A stretch of DNA of 64,000 nucleotides, taken from NCBI RefSeq assembly GCF_024700075.1, contig NZ_JAJONE010000001.1, positions 868,001-932,000 of the forward strand, given 5' to 3'. The translations under genes and the position numbers were made by a program. This document shows, piece after piece, positions 6,445-14,747 of the stretch. The notes below the pieces were generated by a model that was not told where the DNA came from, did no database searches, and was given only the letters and a program-made list of their open reading frames with translations. Position 1 is the stretch's first letter. Every line of letters starts with the position of its first letter. This stretch comes from Hymenobacter sp. J193. Lineage in GTDB: Bacteria > Bacteroidota > Bacteroidia > Cytophagales > Hymenobacteraceae.

Positions 6445-8766
6445 ATGGCCGCCTCTGCCCTCAGCCCGGTTTCTTTTCCTGCCGATCTTGCCCAGGCCCA
6501 CCAGCGCATTCAGGAGTTGGAGCGGGCCCTGGAGCAAGCCGCCCCGGACCAAGCCCTGCTCAACAAGCGCCTGGCGCTGCTGCTGAATCAGCTGCCGGAA
6601 GGGGTGGCTTTGCTGGATGCGGCCGGCACGCTGGTCCTGCTCAACGACCAGATCTGCCACCTGTGGGACCTGCCGCTGCCGGCCAGTCAGTGGGTGGGGC
6701 AGTCCTGGCCCATTTTGGTCCAGCGCTTTCGGTCCCTGCTGGTGCGCCCCGAAGCCTTCATGCGCCGCCTGCCCGAGCTACTCCGCGCCGGTCAGCCAGT
6801 GTACAATGAGCTGATCGAGCTGACCGACGGCCGGCTGCTGGCGCGCGACTTTCTGCCGGTCCGGGAAACGCCTGATGCCCCTACTACAGTGCTCATCTGC
6901 CTGCGCGATGTAACCGAGCACCACCGCCTAACTCGTCAGCTGCAGTCGGTAGCCAGCATTCCGGCCCAGAATCCCAACCCCATCTTCCGGCTTGATCTGG
7001 CGGGGCAGGCTATCTACCGCAACAAGGCGGCCGAAGTGCTGGGTCAAGAGCTCAGCCCGGAGGAAGCGGAGTATCTGCTGGCCGCCGCGCAGGGGCTGGC
7101 CGCGGGAGCCATTGCCCAGAATGCGGCCCGGCAGGTGGATCTGGCCGTGGCGCGGGGCCATTTTGCGGCTTACACGGTGCCGTTTCCACAGGAGGGCTTT
7201 GCCAACGTGTACCTCGTCAATATTACGGCGCGGGTGCAGGCCGAGCAGGAAATGCAGCGGGCCAAGGAAGAAGCCGAAGCGGCCGTGAAGGCCCGGGAAA
7301 ACTTTCTGGCCAACATGAGTCACGAAATCCGCACGCCTATGAACGGGGTGCTGGGCATGACCGCACAGCTGGGCAAAACCCGCCTCGACAGTCGCCAGCA
7401 GGAGCTGCTGGGCATCATCCGCACCTCGGGCCAGCACCTGCTCAGCATTATCAATGATGTGCTGGACATGGCTAAAATCACCTCCGGCAAGCTGGAGCTG
7501 GAGCAAACCGCCTTCAACCTTTGCGACTCCTTTGCGCAGGCCCTGCAGCCGCTGGTGCATCAGGCCACCGAGAAAGGCATCATCGTGGCCGGTACGCCGC
7601 TGCGCAACTCCTGCTCCTACCCCTGGGTGCTTGGCGACCCGTACCGCCTCAACCAGATTCTGCTCAACCTGGTCAGCAACGCCATCAAGTTCACCGAGCC
7701 AGGGGGCCGCGTCATCGTCATTGCCCGCGAAATAGCCAGCACCGACGACACGCTCACGGTGGAAGTAACGGTGGAAGACACCGGCATCGGCATTGCGCCG
7801 GAGCAGCAGGCCCGCATCTTCGAGGGCTTCACCCAGGCTTATGCCGATACGACGCGCCGCTTTGGCGGCACGGGGCTGGGCCTGAGTATTTCGCGGGCGC
7901 TGGTAGAGCAGCTAGGCGGCACGCTGCGGCTGAAAAGCGAAGTGGGCAAAGGCAGCACGTTTTCCTTTACCCTGCCCCTGCCCCGGGCCCAGGGCGCGCC
8001 CCAAGCCGCGGAGACGGCCGTGGTGGACCAGGGCGCGTTGCGCGGGCGGCGAGTACTGCTGTTCGAAGACAACGAAATCAACCGGGAAGTGGCCCGCCTG
8101 CTGCTGGAAGAGTGGGGAATGCACGTAGATGAGGCCGAAAACGGGCCGCTGGGCCTGGAACTGCTGCACCAAAATAGCTACGACATCATCCTGATGGACA
8201 TTCAGATGCCGGGCATGAGCGGGCTGGAGGCCACCGCCATTATCCGGCAGCTGCCCGACACTACCAAAGCCCAGCTGCCCATTCTGGCCCTCACGGCCAA
8301 CGCCTTCCGGGCCGACAACGACCGGTACCTGGCCGCCGGCATGGATGCCTGCTTAACCAAGCCGTTCGAGGAAGCCAAGCTCTACCACCAGCTGGAGCAG
8401 CTCATCAGCAAGCAGAGGCCCGCCGCCGCCCCAGCCTACAACCTGGACAAGCTACGCGCCCTGGCTCACGGCCGCGAAACTTTCGTGGTGAAGATCATTC
8501 GTTCCTTCCTGACGAATATGCCCGTCAGCCTGGCCCAGCTGGAAACCGCCGCCACCGCCGGCGACTGGCAGCAGGTAGCCGCGCTGATGCATCACATCAA
8601 GCCCAACCTGGAGGCGCTGGGTGTGCCCGGCATTGACGAGGCCGTGCAGCAGCTGCAGCAAGCCGCCGCCGATGCGGAGCCGGCCCGCCACGCCGCCATG
8701 GCACGCCTGGGCACCCAGCTGCGCCGGGCACTACAGCAGCTACCCCGGGAGCTGCCTGCGGAGTAA
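6445..8766 (+). CDS. Hybrid sensor histidine kinase with receiver and Hpt domains
   Basis: A 773-residue cytoplasmic phosphorelay protein. Order: N-terminal coiled coil (~15-45), two PAS-like domains (~45-165 and ~170-265), HisKA with phospho-accepting His293 in NMSHEIRTPMNG, HATPase (NLVSNAIKF; DTGIGI; GGTGLGLSI), receiver domain with Asp585 in MDIQMPGMSG, and a C-terminal Hpt domain with His716 in MHHIKP. The built-in Hpt can pass phosphate to a separate response regulator. The best candidate is the LytTR regulator that converges on this gene with a 12-bp gap. No membrane span is seen, so the signal is probably cytoplasmic. The ATG at 6445 is preferred over the GTG at 6433. A LytTR-like operator array lies upstream. 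Confidence 0.93.
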   Translation: MAASALSPVSFPADLAQAHQRIQELERALEQAAPDQALLNKRLALLLNQLPEGVALLDAAGTLVLLNDQICHLWDLPLPASQWVGQSWPILVQRFRSLLVRPEAFMRRLPELLRAGQPVYNELIELTDGRLLARDFLPVRETPDAPTTVLICLRDVTEHHRLTRQLQSVASIPAQNPNPIFRLDLAGQAIYRNKAAEVLGQELSPEEAEYLLAAAQGLAAGAIAQNAARQVDLAVARGHFAAYTVPFPQEGFANVYLVNITARVQAEQEMQRAKEEAEAAVKARENFLANMSHEIRTPMNGVLGMTAQLGKTRLDSRQQELLGIIRTSGQHLLSIINDVLDMAKITSGKLELEQTAFNLCDSFAQALQPLVHQATEKGIIVAGTPLRNSCSYPWVLGDPYRLNQILLNLVSNAIKFTEPGGRVIVIAREIASTDDTLTVEVTVEDTGIGIAPEQQARIFEGFTQAYADTTRRFGGTGLGLSISRALVEQLGGTLRLKSEVGKGSTFSFTLPLPRAQGAPQAAETAVVDQGALRGRRVLLFEDNEINREVARLLLEEWGMHVDEAENGPLGLELLHQNSYDIILMDIQMPGMSGLEATAIIRQLPDTTKAQLPILALTANAFRADNDRYLAAGMDACLTKPFEEAKLYHQLEQLISKQRPAAAPAYNLDKLRALAHGRETFVVKIIRSFLTNMPVSLAQLETAATAGDWQQVAALMHHIKPNLEALGVPGIDEAVQQLQQAAADAEPARHAAMARLGTQLRRALQQLPRELPAE

Positions 8767-8778
8767 GGCTGACGAAGC

Positions 8779-9516
8779 CTATAGTCCGCGGAGCGTCTTG
8801 AAAAAGTCGTCCTGGTACGATTTGCCTACCGGTACCTCATAGCTGCCGAGCTTGAGCATATTATCCTCAATGGCCTCGATGCGGCGCGTATTTACCACGT
8901 AGCTGCGGTGCACCCGCGCAAAGTGCGCGAAGGGCAGCCGCTCAGCAATGGCCTTGAGCGTGAGGTATACAATATGCTTCTGGGTTTTGGTTACCAGCAC
9001 GGAGTACGTCGACAGGGCTTCAATATAAAGCACGTCCTCGAAGTCGAGGCGGACCATGCGCGGGCCCACTTTCACGAACAGCTCCGAGCCCTGGGGCTCC
9101 ACCAGACCGCCGTCGGGGGCGCTGGCAGCTTGGTCGGTAAGGCGGCGCAGCTCCAGCACGCGGGCCACGGCCTGGCTGAAGCGGGCCAGGTCCACGGGCT
9201 TTACCAGGTAGTCGGCCGCCTGTAGCTCGAAGGCATCCACGGCAAAGTCGCGGTGGCTCGTGACGACTACTATAGCGGGTGGCGGCTTGGGCAGCAGGCG
9301 GGCCAGCTCCAGCCCCGAGAGGAGGGGCATTTCGATGTCCAGCAACAACAAATCAGCTTGTTTGCCCTGGCTAAAGTATTGAAGGGCTTCTACACTGCCG
9401 GGCAGGGAGGCTGCCAGCGTGAGCGTAGGCGTAAGCTCCACCATGTGCTCCAGCGTGAGGCGGTTGATTTCATTGTCATCGACGATGACGCAGGTAAGCG
9501 GTGAGAAAGGGGGCAT
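8779..9516 (-). CDS. LytTR-family response regulator
   Basis: A 245-residue response regulator. The receiver domain (~1-120) has VIVDDNEINRL, the phospho-acceptor Asp in LLLDIEMPLLSGLEL and VKPVD; the LytTR DNA-binding domain (~145-245) has DVLYIEALSTYSVL, the LKAIAERLP helix and FARVHRSYVVN. LytTR proteins bind direct repeats in DNA with 21-bp pitch. Such arrays lie at 6326-6372 and 9711-9763, on both sides of this gene pair. I start at the ATG at 9516 (MPPFSPLTCVIVDDN); 27 further upstream in-frame residues look non-coding. It converges with the hybrid kinase, its probable phosphodonor. Confidence 0.93.
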   Translation of the reverse strand: MPPFSPLTCVIVDDNEINRLTLEHMVELTPTLTLAASLPGSVEALQYFSQGKQADLLLLDIEMPLLSGLELARLLPKPPPAIVVVTSHRDFAVDAFELQAADYLVKPVDLARFSQAVARVLELRRLTDQAASAPDGGLVEPQGSELFVKVGPRMVRLDFEDVLYIEALSTYSVLVTKTQKHIVYLTLKAIAERLPFAHFARVHRSYVVNTRRIEAIEDNMLKLGSYEVPVGKSYQDDFFKTLRGL

Positions 9517-9710
9517 GCAAACAGGTGTGGTAAGAGAGGGCAGGGAGGGCGAGCGGCCGGAGCGCAGACGTTGTGCTATTGGAAAGCAGATTTGCATTCT
9601 GCGCCGGTTGCTGACGAAGGTAGGTGAGCCGCGAAAAACTCAACCGTAGATTCGGTGAAGCGGCCCAACGGCCCGACCAGATGCCGGGAACGGCCGCCCG
9701 AAAAGCCCGA

Positions 9711-9803
9711 ATTCTATTCAGATAGAAAAAGCGGCCATTCGCACAGGCCGGCAGACCGTTGAGACAAAAACCCGACACGGCGCTGCGGGCCGCTCTAAGT
9801 TTA
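9711..9803 (+). promoter_or_regulatory. Second LytTR-type operator array and promoter
   Basis: Three half-sites at exact 21-bp pitch: CTATTCAG (ATT at 9716), GCCATTCGC (ATT at 9737) and ACCGTTGAG (GTT at 9758). The last matches the published LytTR consensus at all nine positions. A -7-like TAAGTTTA lies at 9796-9803, 38 bp from the last GTT; the corresponding distance in the kinase promoter is 39 bp. The array precedes the secreted protein gene at 9852 and may also act on the divergent regulator gene. Confidence 0.6.
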
Positions 9804-9851
9804 CATCGTCTTCCAGCTCGACCAGCACTCACACCCGCTTCACTCTTCGCC

Positions 9852-10301
9852 ATGAAAAAGCTCTATACTCTCGCCCTCGTGTTGTTTCTCCTCAATGGCT
9901 CGGCTATGGCCGCTGGCACGGGCACGGGTCATTCAAAAGGTCTGCAGGACAAAGAGTTTGTAGCGCCGGCCCCTTATTCATATCAGGTGAGCAACCGGGC
10001 GCTGCGGGTAACAGCCTTTTTCACGGATGTGCTGCGCCTTTCCCACACGCAGGCCATGGCCGTGCAGAAGGCTACGCTGGCCAAGCTGCAGCAGCTGGAG
10101 CAAGCCGGCGAGCAGCCGGAGGTTATGCCTCTGCTGGCTGATGATGAAACGCTGCTGGCACTGCCCGGCATTGCCCACACCATGCAGCAGTACGACGTGG
10201 CCATGCTGCGCATCCTCACCCCCGGCCAGTACAGTTCCTTCCGCTTTCTGGAGGAGCGCCAGCCCGCCGCCGATTTGCTTGCCCTCGGCAGCGCCCAATA
10301 G
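9852..10301 (+). CDS. Small secreted hypothetical protein
   Basis: A 149-residue protein with a typical signal peptide (MKKLYTLALVLFLLNGSAMAA). The mature part is predicted helical, with a region LTPGQYSSFRFLEER near the C-terminus that resembles the ends of Spy/CpxP-like helical proteins often found in Bacteroidota, though I cannot confirm the family. A LytTR-type operator array and promoter lie about 90 bp upstream, so it is a likely target of the neighbouring LytTR system. The next gene follows 42 bp downstream and is probably co-transcribed. Confidence 0.75.
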   Translation: MKKLYTLALVLFLLNGSAMAAGTGTGHSKGLQDKEFVAPAPYSYQVSNRALRVTAFFTDVLRLSHTQAMAVQKATLAKLQQLEQAGEQPEVMPLLADDETLLALPGIAHTMQQYDVAMLRILTPGQYSSFRFLEERQPAADLLALGSAQ

Positions 10302-10343
10302 CCCTTTTCCCATCCGACTCTGCCGTTTTTCTACGCTCCTGCT

Positions 10344-10802
10344 ATGCAACTCCTCCGCACCCTCGCTCTCACTGCTTTCATCCTGTCACTGGCTTTTTCT
10401 ACCTCTGTGGCGGCCGATGGGCCCGGCACCTCAGCTACGCCCGTCGTGACCGGCCACAGCACGCTCCGGCACTTCACGCGCGGGCTGCTGCGCCGCGCCC
10501 TGCAGCCCCTGAAGCGTGATGCCCCGGCCACAGTCTACTACGAAGCGCCTACCCTTCTGACGGGCACGGTGGTGGGCACCGATGGGATGCCGCTGGCTGG
10601 CGCGTTGGTATGGGCCGTAGGCAGCCAGGAGCAGGTGCGCACCAACTCCAAAGGTGACTTTGCCCTCACGCTGCCTACCAGCGGGCCGGTTTCGCTGAGC
10701 TGCGCTTCCCGCGGCTGCACCCAACAAACCATGCAGTTGAACACCGGTAGCCAGCCCAATGGCGTGTACTTCGCCCTACGCGCCGCCACTACCCAGGAAT
10801 AG
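10344..10802 (+). CDS. Secreted carboxypeptidase-regulatory-like domain protein
   Basis: A 152-residue protein with a signal peptide (MQLLRTLALTAFILSLAFSTSVAA) and, from about residue 72, one carboxypeptidase D regulatory-like beta-sandwich (LTGTVVGTDGMPLAGALVWA ... TNSKGDFALTLP). Such domains occur at the N-terminus of TonB receptors and in surface proteins. Here the domain stands alone. The gene is probably in one unit with 9852-10301 and ends at a 21-bp perfect terminator stem. Confidence 0.78.
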   Translation: MQLLRTLALTAFILSLAFSTSVAADGPGTSATPVVTGHSTLRHFTRGLLRRALQPLKRDAPATVYYEAPTLLTGTVVGTDGMPLAGALVWAVGSQEQVRTNSKGDFALTLPTSGPVSLSCASRGCTQQTMQLNTGSQPNGVYFALRAATTQE

Positions 10803-10828
10803 CCGCTGCTTCTTCTATATACCTTCTT

Positions 10829-10874
10829 GCAAAGAGTAAAGCCGGCGTGGTATCACGCCGGCTTTACTCTTTGC
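10829..10874. terminator. Strong intrinsic terminator hairpin
   Basis: A perfect 21-bp stem (10829-10849 with 10854-10874) around a 4-nt loop, ending in an ACTCTTTGC tail. It closes the unit of secreted proteins that ends at 10802. Confidence 0.85.
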
Positions 10875-11093
10875 AGGGTTTAAGGCGCACTGTAGAACAT
10901 GAGCAGATTCCAGTAGTAACGGACCTGCTAAGGCCTACACAAGCGGCTGTATTTCTGATTTTTATTCCATGAAAACCCAAACAAGGAAAGCCGAGCGGCT
11001 ATATGCAGGCCAACATGCCTGATATGTCAGCGTATGCAGGATCTGTGTTGAAGCTTGTTGGCTCTATACTCGTCTTTTCCCGCTTCGCTTGCT

Positions 11094-11981
11094 ATGCCCA
11101 CCAAAAAACGTTCTTCTCACAATCTACCCTCCTGCCCTTATCCTACCGGAAAGCTGCTGCTCATTGGCGGGCACGAAGACAAAGGCCAGTCGCCGGAGCC
11201 CGCCGATGAATCGGCGCTGAACGAAAACTTTGCACCCGAAACCATTCTGCAGCGCCTGGCCGATGAGGTTGGCAAACGCGGCCCGCTCGTGGTCGTTCCT
11301 ACGGCGTCGGGTGAGCCCCGCGGCTCGGCTCATGACTATCAACGGGTATTTCAGAAGCTGCACGGCCCGGCTATAGAAGTGCTTGACATCCGCACGCGGG
11401 CCGAGGCCAACGACGAAGCCAATCTTAAGCTGCTGGACCAGGCCGGCGGCGTCCTCTTCACGGGTGGCGACCAGCTGCGGCTTACGGCCCTGCTGGGCGG
11501 TACCGCGCTGCAGCAGCGCCTGCGGGCCCGCTACGCCCACGATGCCCTGATCATTGCCGGCACCAGCGCCGGGGCCACCGCTATGTCGACGCCCATGATT
11601 TACCAGGGCCGCGACGATGCCGGCTTTCTGAAGGGCGAAATCCACATCACTACGGGTCTGGAACTGCTCCACGATGTGGCCGTTGATACGCACTTTATTG
11701 CCCGGGGACGCATGGTACGAATGGCGCAGATCCTAGCCACCAACCCGGCGTGCATTGGCCTGGGGCTGGAAGAAGACACGGCCGTGCTGGTGACGGAGGG
11801 CCGGGAGCTGGAAGTGCTGGGCAGCGGCATGGCTGTTATCCTGGATGCGCGGGCGTGCAGCTCAACCAATATTCACGAAATAGCGCCCAATACACCTTTT
11901 ACCATGCGGGGTATCCAGCTGCATCTGCTGGCCAGTGGCGAGCGGTACACCCTGCCTACCGCGCCCCGGCTATACGCCTGA
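11094..11981 (+). CDS. cphB: Cyanophycinase (peptidase family S51)
   Basis: A 295-residue protein matching cyanophycinase in length and motifs: LLIGGHEDK opening, VVVPTASGEP, LFTGGDQLRL and the nucleophile Ser158 in AGTSAGATAM, then DTHFIARGRMVR and GLGLEEDTAVLV. The enzyme cleaves cyanophycin, a multi-L-arginyl-poly-L-aspartate reserve polymer, to beta-Asp-Arg dipeptides. The start is the ATG at 11094 (MPTKKRS), without a signal peptide, so it is cytoplasmic. No cyanophycin synthetase gene is in this window; it may lie elsewhere or the substrate may be environmental. Confidence 0.92.
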   Translation: MPTKKRSSHNLPSCPYPTGKLLLIGGHEDKGQSPEPADESALNENFAPETILQRLADEVGKRGPLVVVPTASGEPRGSAHDYQRVFQKLHGPAIEVLDIRTRAEANDEANLKLLDQAGGVLFTGGDQLRLTALLGGTALQQRLRARYAHDALIIAGTSAGATAMSTPMIYQGRDDAGFLKGEIHITTGLELLHDVAVDTHFIARGRMVRMAQILATNPACIGLGLEEDTAVLVTEGRELEVLGSGMAVILDARACSSTNIHEIAPNTPFTMRGIQLHLLASGERYTLPTAPRLYA

Positions 11982-12001
11982 GCTGCCCCGGAGCACGCGA
12001 G

Positions 12002-12424
12002 TTAGGCCGGAATGGTCTGGTGCTCAGTGCCCGTGAGCCGGGGCTGATACGTAACCGGGCCCAGCAGCCAGGCTTTTCCGCTGGCTTGCATCCGAATAAG
12101 TGAGTACGTTTTGCTGCCGCCCGAAACCTCATCCTGCAAGTGCACCATGAGCTTGCCCGAAGCCAGCGCCTGACGTAGCACGCTGGCAGTGATGGGGCTG
12201 GCTTGGTTTACGAGTGAGCAGCAACCACTGGCTAGTGGCGTGGCGGCCGACAAATCGTCTGAGGTTTCCAGACATACACCTTTAGCGGGTGCCCCCGCTC
12301 TATGCCCGGGGCCGTTGTGGGGCAGCACCCATTGCGCCACGCAGCGGCGGCGAAAAAACAACGCGAACTGTACCAGCGCGCCTCTGTGCGGGCAGCAGTA
12401 CCAGGCATAGCGTAATTGCGACAT
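12002..12424 (-). CDS. Hypothetical protein, cysteine-rich N-terminal half
   Basis: A 140-residue protein from the ATG at 12424 (MSQLRYAWYCCPHRGA). The reading continues upstream to 12625 in frame, but that part would overlap a terminator and the KGG gene, so I exclude it. Six cysteines occur in the first half and SGCCSL near the middle. No recognised domain; no clear signal peptide. The C-terminal half (VLRQALASGKLMVHLQDEVSGGSKTY) looks like an ordered beta-rich domain. Low certainty on function. Confidence 0.55.
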   Translation of the reverse strand: MSQLRYAWYCCPHRGALVQFALFFRRRCVAQWVLPHNGPGHRAGAPAKGVCLETSDDLSAATPLASGCCSLVNQASPITASVLRQALASGKLMVHLQDEVSGGSKTYSLIRMQASGKAWLLGPVTYQPRLTGTEHQTIPA

Positions 12425-12463
12425 CAGCAGAAGGAATACGGGTGAGAAAAGACAGAGACACAA

Positions 12464-12490
12464 CAGCCCCGAAGAAATCCTCCGGGGCTG
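12464..12490 (-). terminator. Intrinsic terminator of the KGG-protein gene
   Basis: An 8-bp GC-rich stem (12464-12471 with 12483-12490). Read on the minus strand it is followed by a pyrimidine/T-rich tail. It lies just beyond the stop of the KGG gene at 12516. Confidence 0.7.
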
Positions 12491-12515
12491 CAATTGCACG
12501 ACTTTGGTAGCGGCC

Positions 12516-12794
12516 CTAGCGCGTTCCGGCGGCCTTAGCAGCGGCCGGCTGGGTGCGGCTGGCCTGGCCACCTTTCCGGCCAGCGGCCCGGGCTTCTTCC
12601 GACGTCCACTGGTGGCCGCGGCCACTCAGGTGCGATGCCCGGCCGCCTTCACTGGCAATGCGGCGCTGCGTTTCGGGGTCCATGGAGGCAAAACCCCGCA
12701 TGCTGGTTTTCTTGGCGGCCGGAGCGGTAGCCGAGGTGGTTTTGCGGGTAGCCGGAGCAGTTCCGGCGCGCTGAGTGTTTTGGGTTAGTGCCAT
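12516..12794 (-). CDS. KGG-motif stress-associated protein
   Basis: A 92-residue basic protein: an Ala/Thr/Lys-rich, probably disordered N-terminus (~1-30), then two copies of the KGG-type stress motif: RGFASMDPETQRRIASEGGRAS and WTSEEARAAGRKGGQAS. This motif is known from general stress proteins such as E. coli YciG and fungal Con-10. They are small cytoplasmic proteins induced in stress or stationary phase, with no known enzyme activity. The start is the ATG at 12794. Confidence 0.85.
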   Translation of the reverse strand: MALTQNTQRAGTAPATRKTTSATAPAAKKTSMRGFASMDPETQRRIASEGGRASHLSGRGHQWTSEEARAAGRKGGQASRTQPAAAKAAGTR

Positions 12795-13280
12795 GGGACT
12801 AAGCAAGGTAGATGATTGGTTCAACTGCCCTATGCTACGCTATTACTGTGATTTATCGTTGCTCTCTGACCCATTAAAAACGCCGAATCCAGCCAAATTA
12901 CCGACTTATCCGGAGCTTACTGACGGGGTTTATACGGAGGCTTCGCGAAAGACCCGTACTGTTCAGCTAAGCCCTGCTGTCTTGGCGTTGGGTCGTATTA
13001 CCGAGAGTTTGCCCGGCACTTGGGCTCCTATTGTGAATGCTGAGTTTCGCAGCCGTTTGAGGCCGTCCGCTGCAGCTCCAGGCCAGTGGCTTGGCTCTTT
13101 TTCAGCCCTAACTGCTACGCGCCCCTTGGCGACCATGTTAGCTTGTCCGTATTTCCCGCTCCGGGTTTTTCAGGAATAAATACCGATTAACCCTTATGAT
13201 TTTCTGCTATAACGCCCGAAAAATGACCGTATACCAGTGAAAAGCCGGCCGCACCTCCGCGGCCGTTTCCTTCTCCTTTT
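12795..13280. other. 486-bp intergenic region, no supported gene
   Basis: The region between the divergent KGG gene and the lipoprotein gene is richer in AT than its surroundings. One open frame on the plus strand (ending at 13179) begins inside the KGG start region, has no recognisable protein features and poor codon use, so I do not call it. It must contain the promoter of the KGG gene. No RNA gene was recognised. Confidence 0.5.
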
Positions 13281-13622
13281 ATGCGCACGTTTCGCTTTCC
13301 TCTTCTTTCCGCGGCGCTGCTGGGCGCCCTGCTTTCCTTCAGCGCCTGCGGCTCGGGCGACCCGCAGAATTCCTCAGATGCCCGCACGGCCGATCTGGAC
13401 GGTAACGGCAGCGCCGACATCAATGGCAGTGACGCCGTATCGGCCGACTCTACGGGCATGAGCACCCAGGCCGGGGCCGGCACGCTGGAGGAGCAATCAG
13501 CCAGCACGGGTGGCTCAACCAGAACTGGCAGTACGTCGGCTGATGCCGGTGCTTCTGCCGGTAGCGGCAGCAACTATGGCGGCTCCGTTGAAACAACTAC
13601 GCCCGCTGCCGACAACCGCTAG
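13281..13622 (+). CDS. Low-complexity lipoprotein
   Basis: A 113-residue lipoprotein with a signal peptide and lipobox (LLSFSAC, lipidated Cys at about residue 24). The mature part is almost entirely Ser, Thr, Gly, Ala, Asp, with one DLDGNGSADINGSD stretch reminiscent of a calcium-binding loop. It is likely a disordered, surface or periplasmic lipoprotein. No domain recognised. It lies 33 bp upstream of the MBL-fold gene and may be co-transcribed with it. Confidence 0.7.
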   Translation: MRTFRFPLLSAALLGALLSFSACGSGDPQNSSDARTADLDGNGSADINGSDAVSADSTGMSTQAGAGTLEEQSASTGGSTRTGSTSADAGASAGSGSNYGGSVETTTPAADNR

Positions 13623-13654
13623 GCCCCGCGTTTCTCACTTTGATTCAGCTTTTT

Positions 13655-14596
13655 ATGTCCGTTTCCGCCAACCGCGCCAACACGCCGGCCCTTTTTCCGG
13701 TAGTACCCGGGCTATGGGGCCTGCGCAACGTCTTTGCCAATCTGTACTACCTGCAAACCAGCCCTACGGCCTGGGTGCTCGTGGATGCGGGCCTGCCGGG
13801 TTCCGGGTCCAGGGTTGAGCAGGAGGCCGCCCAACTATTTGGGCCCGATACCCCGCCAACTGCCATTCTGCTCACGCACGGCCACTTCGACCATGTAGGC
13901 GCCCTGCCTCATCTACTGAAGCGCTGGCCCGACGTGCCGGTTTACGCCCATACCCTGGAACTGCCCTACCTGACCGGCCGCTCGGCCTACCCCCCGCCCG
14001 ATCCTACCGTGGGCGGCGGGGCTATGGCCGCCATGTCGTTTCTGTATCCCAAACAGCCGCTTGATTTGGGCTCCCGCGTGCACCCGCTGCCCGCCGATGG
14101 CACCGTGCCCCACCTGCCCGGCTGGCGCTGGGTGGCTACACCGGGCCATACCGCCGGCCACGTTTCCTTTTTTCAGGAGGAAAGCCGCGTGCTGCTGGCC
14201 GGCGACGCTTTCGTGACGGTAAAGGCCGAGTCGGGCACGGCTACGCTCACCCAGCAGCAGGAAGTACACGGCCCCCCGGCCTACTTCACGCCCGACTGGC
14301 CGCAGGCCGCCCGCTCGGTGCGGCTGTTGGCTGCCCTGCAGCCCACGGTAGCCGCTACCGGCCATGGTATTCCGATGCGCGGCCAGGAGTTACGCAGTGA
14401 GCTGGCTGAGCTAGCTGAGCACTTCGAGCAGCAAGCGGTGCCCCGGCACGGCCGCTACGTGGGTAAGCCGGCCCAGGCCGATGAAACGGGCGTGACGTAC
14501 GTGCCCCCGCGCAACCTGCGCGTGGACCCGGTCTGGGTTGCCGGGCTGGGCGTGGCTGGCGGCTTGCTGTGGCTGCTCAGCCGACGGCGCCGGTAG
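13655..14596 (+). CDS. MBL-fold metallo-hydrolase with C-terminal membrane anchor
   Basis: A 313-residue metallo-beta-lactamase-fold hydrolase. The metal-binding motif THGHFDHVG lies near residues 77-85, followed by the GHTAGHVS histidine, AGDAF aspartate and ATGHGIP histidine: a full set of zinc ligands. A short hydrophobic segment (VAGLGVAGGLLWLL) and RRRR form a C-terminal membrane anchor. The group resembles glyoxalase II-like hydrolases; the substrate is unknown. The ATG at 13655 is preferred to the earlier in-frame start at 13640. Confidence 0.88.
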   Translation: MSVSANRANTPALFPVVPGLWGLRNVFANLYYLQTSPTAWVLVDAGLPGSGSRVEQEAAQLFGPDTPPTAILLTHGHFDHVGALPHLLKRWPDVPVYAHTLELPYLTGRSAYPPPDPTVGGGAMAAMSFLYPKQPLDLGSRVHPLPADGTVPHLPGWRWVATPGHTAGHVSFFQEESRVLLAGDAFVTVKAESGTATLTQQQEVHGPPAYFTPDWPQAARSVRLLAALQPTVAATGHGIPMRGQELRSELAELAEHFEQQAVPRHGRYVGKPAQADETGVTYVPPRNLRVDPVWVAGLGVAGGLLWLLSRRRR

Positions 14597-14689
14597 AGTG
14601 GCAGCAAGGCATTAGTTTGCCGTTGGCATACTTACCCCCGGCACTTCATTTATACCCAATGATTAAGGCCCGCCCTTAAAGTCAGCGGT

Positions 14690-14724
14690 GCCACTGCCAA
14701 CATACCCGGCAGTGGCGTCTTTTC
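14690..14724 (+). terminator. Intrinsic terminator hairpin
   Basis: A 9-bp perfect stem (14690-14698 with 14708-14716) followed by GTCTTTTCTT. It ends the MBL-fold transcription unit just before the hybrid regulator gene. Confidence 0.75.
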
Positions 14725-14747
14725 TTGCCCGGGCGTTGTATATTTGA

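Noticed and set aside
12775..13179. Possible 134-codon gene on the plus strand
   Set aside because: It begins within the start region of the divergent KGG gene, has no recognisable features and poor codon use.
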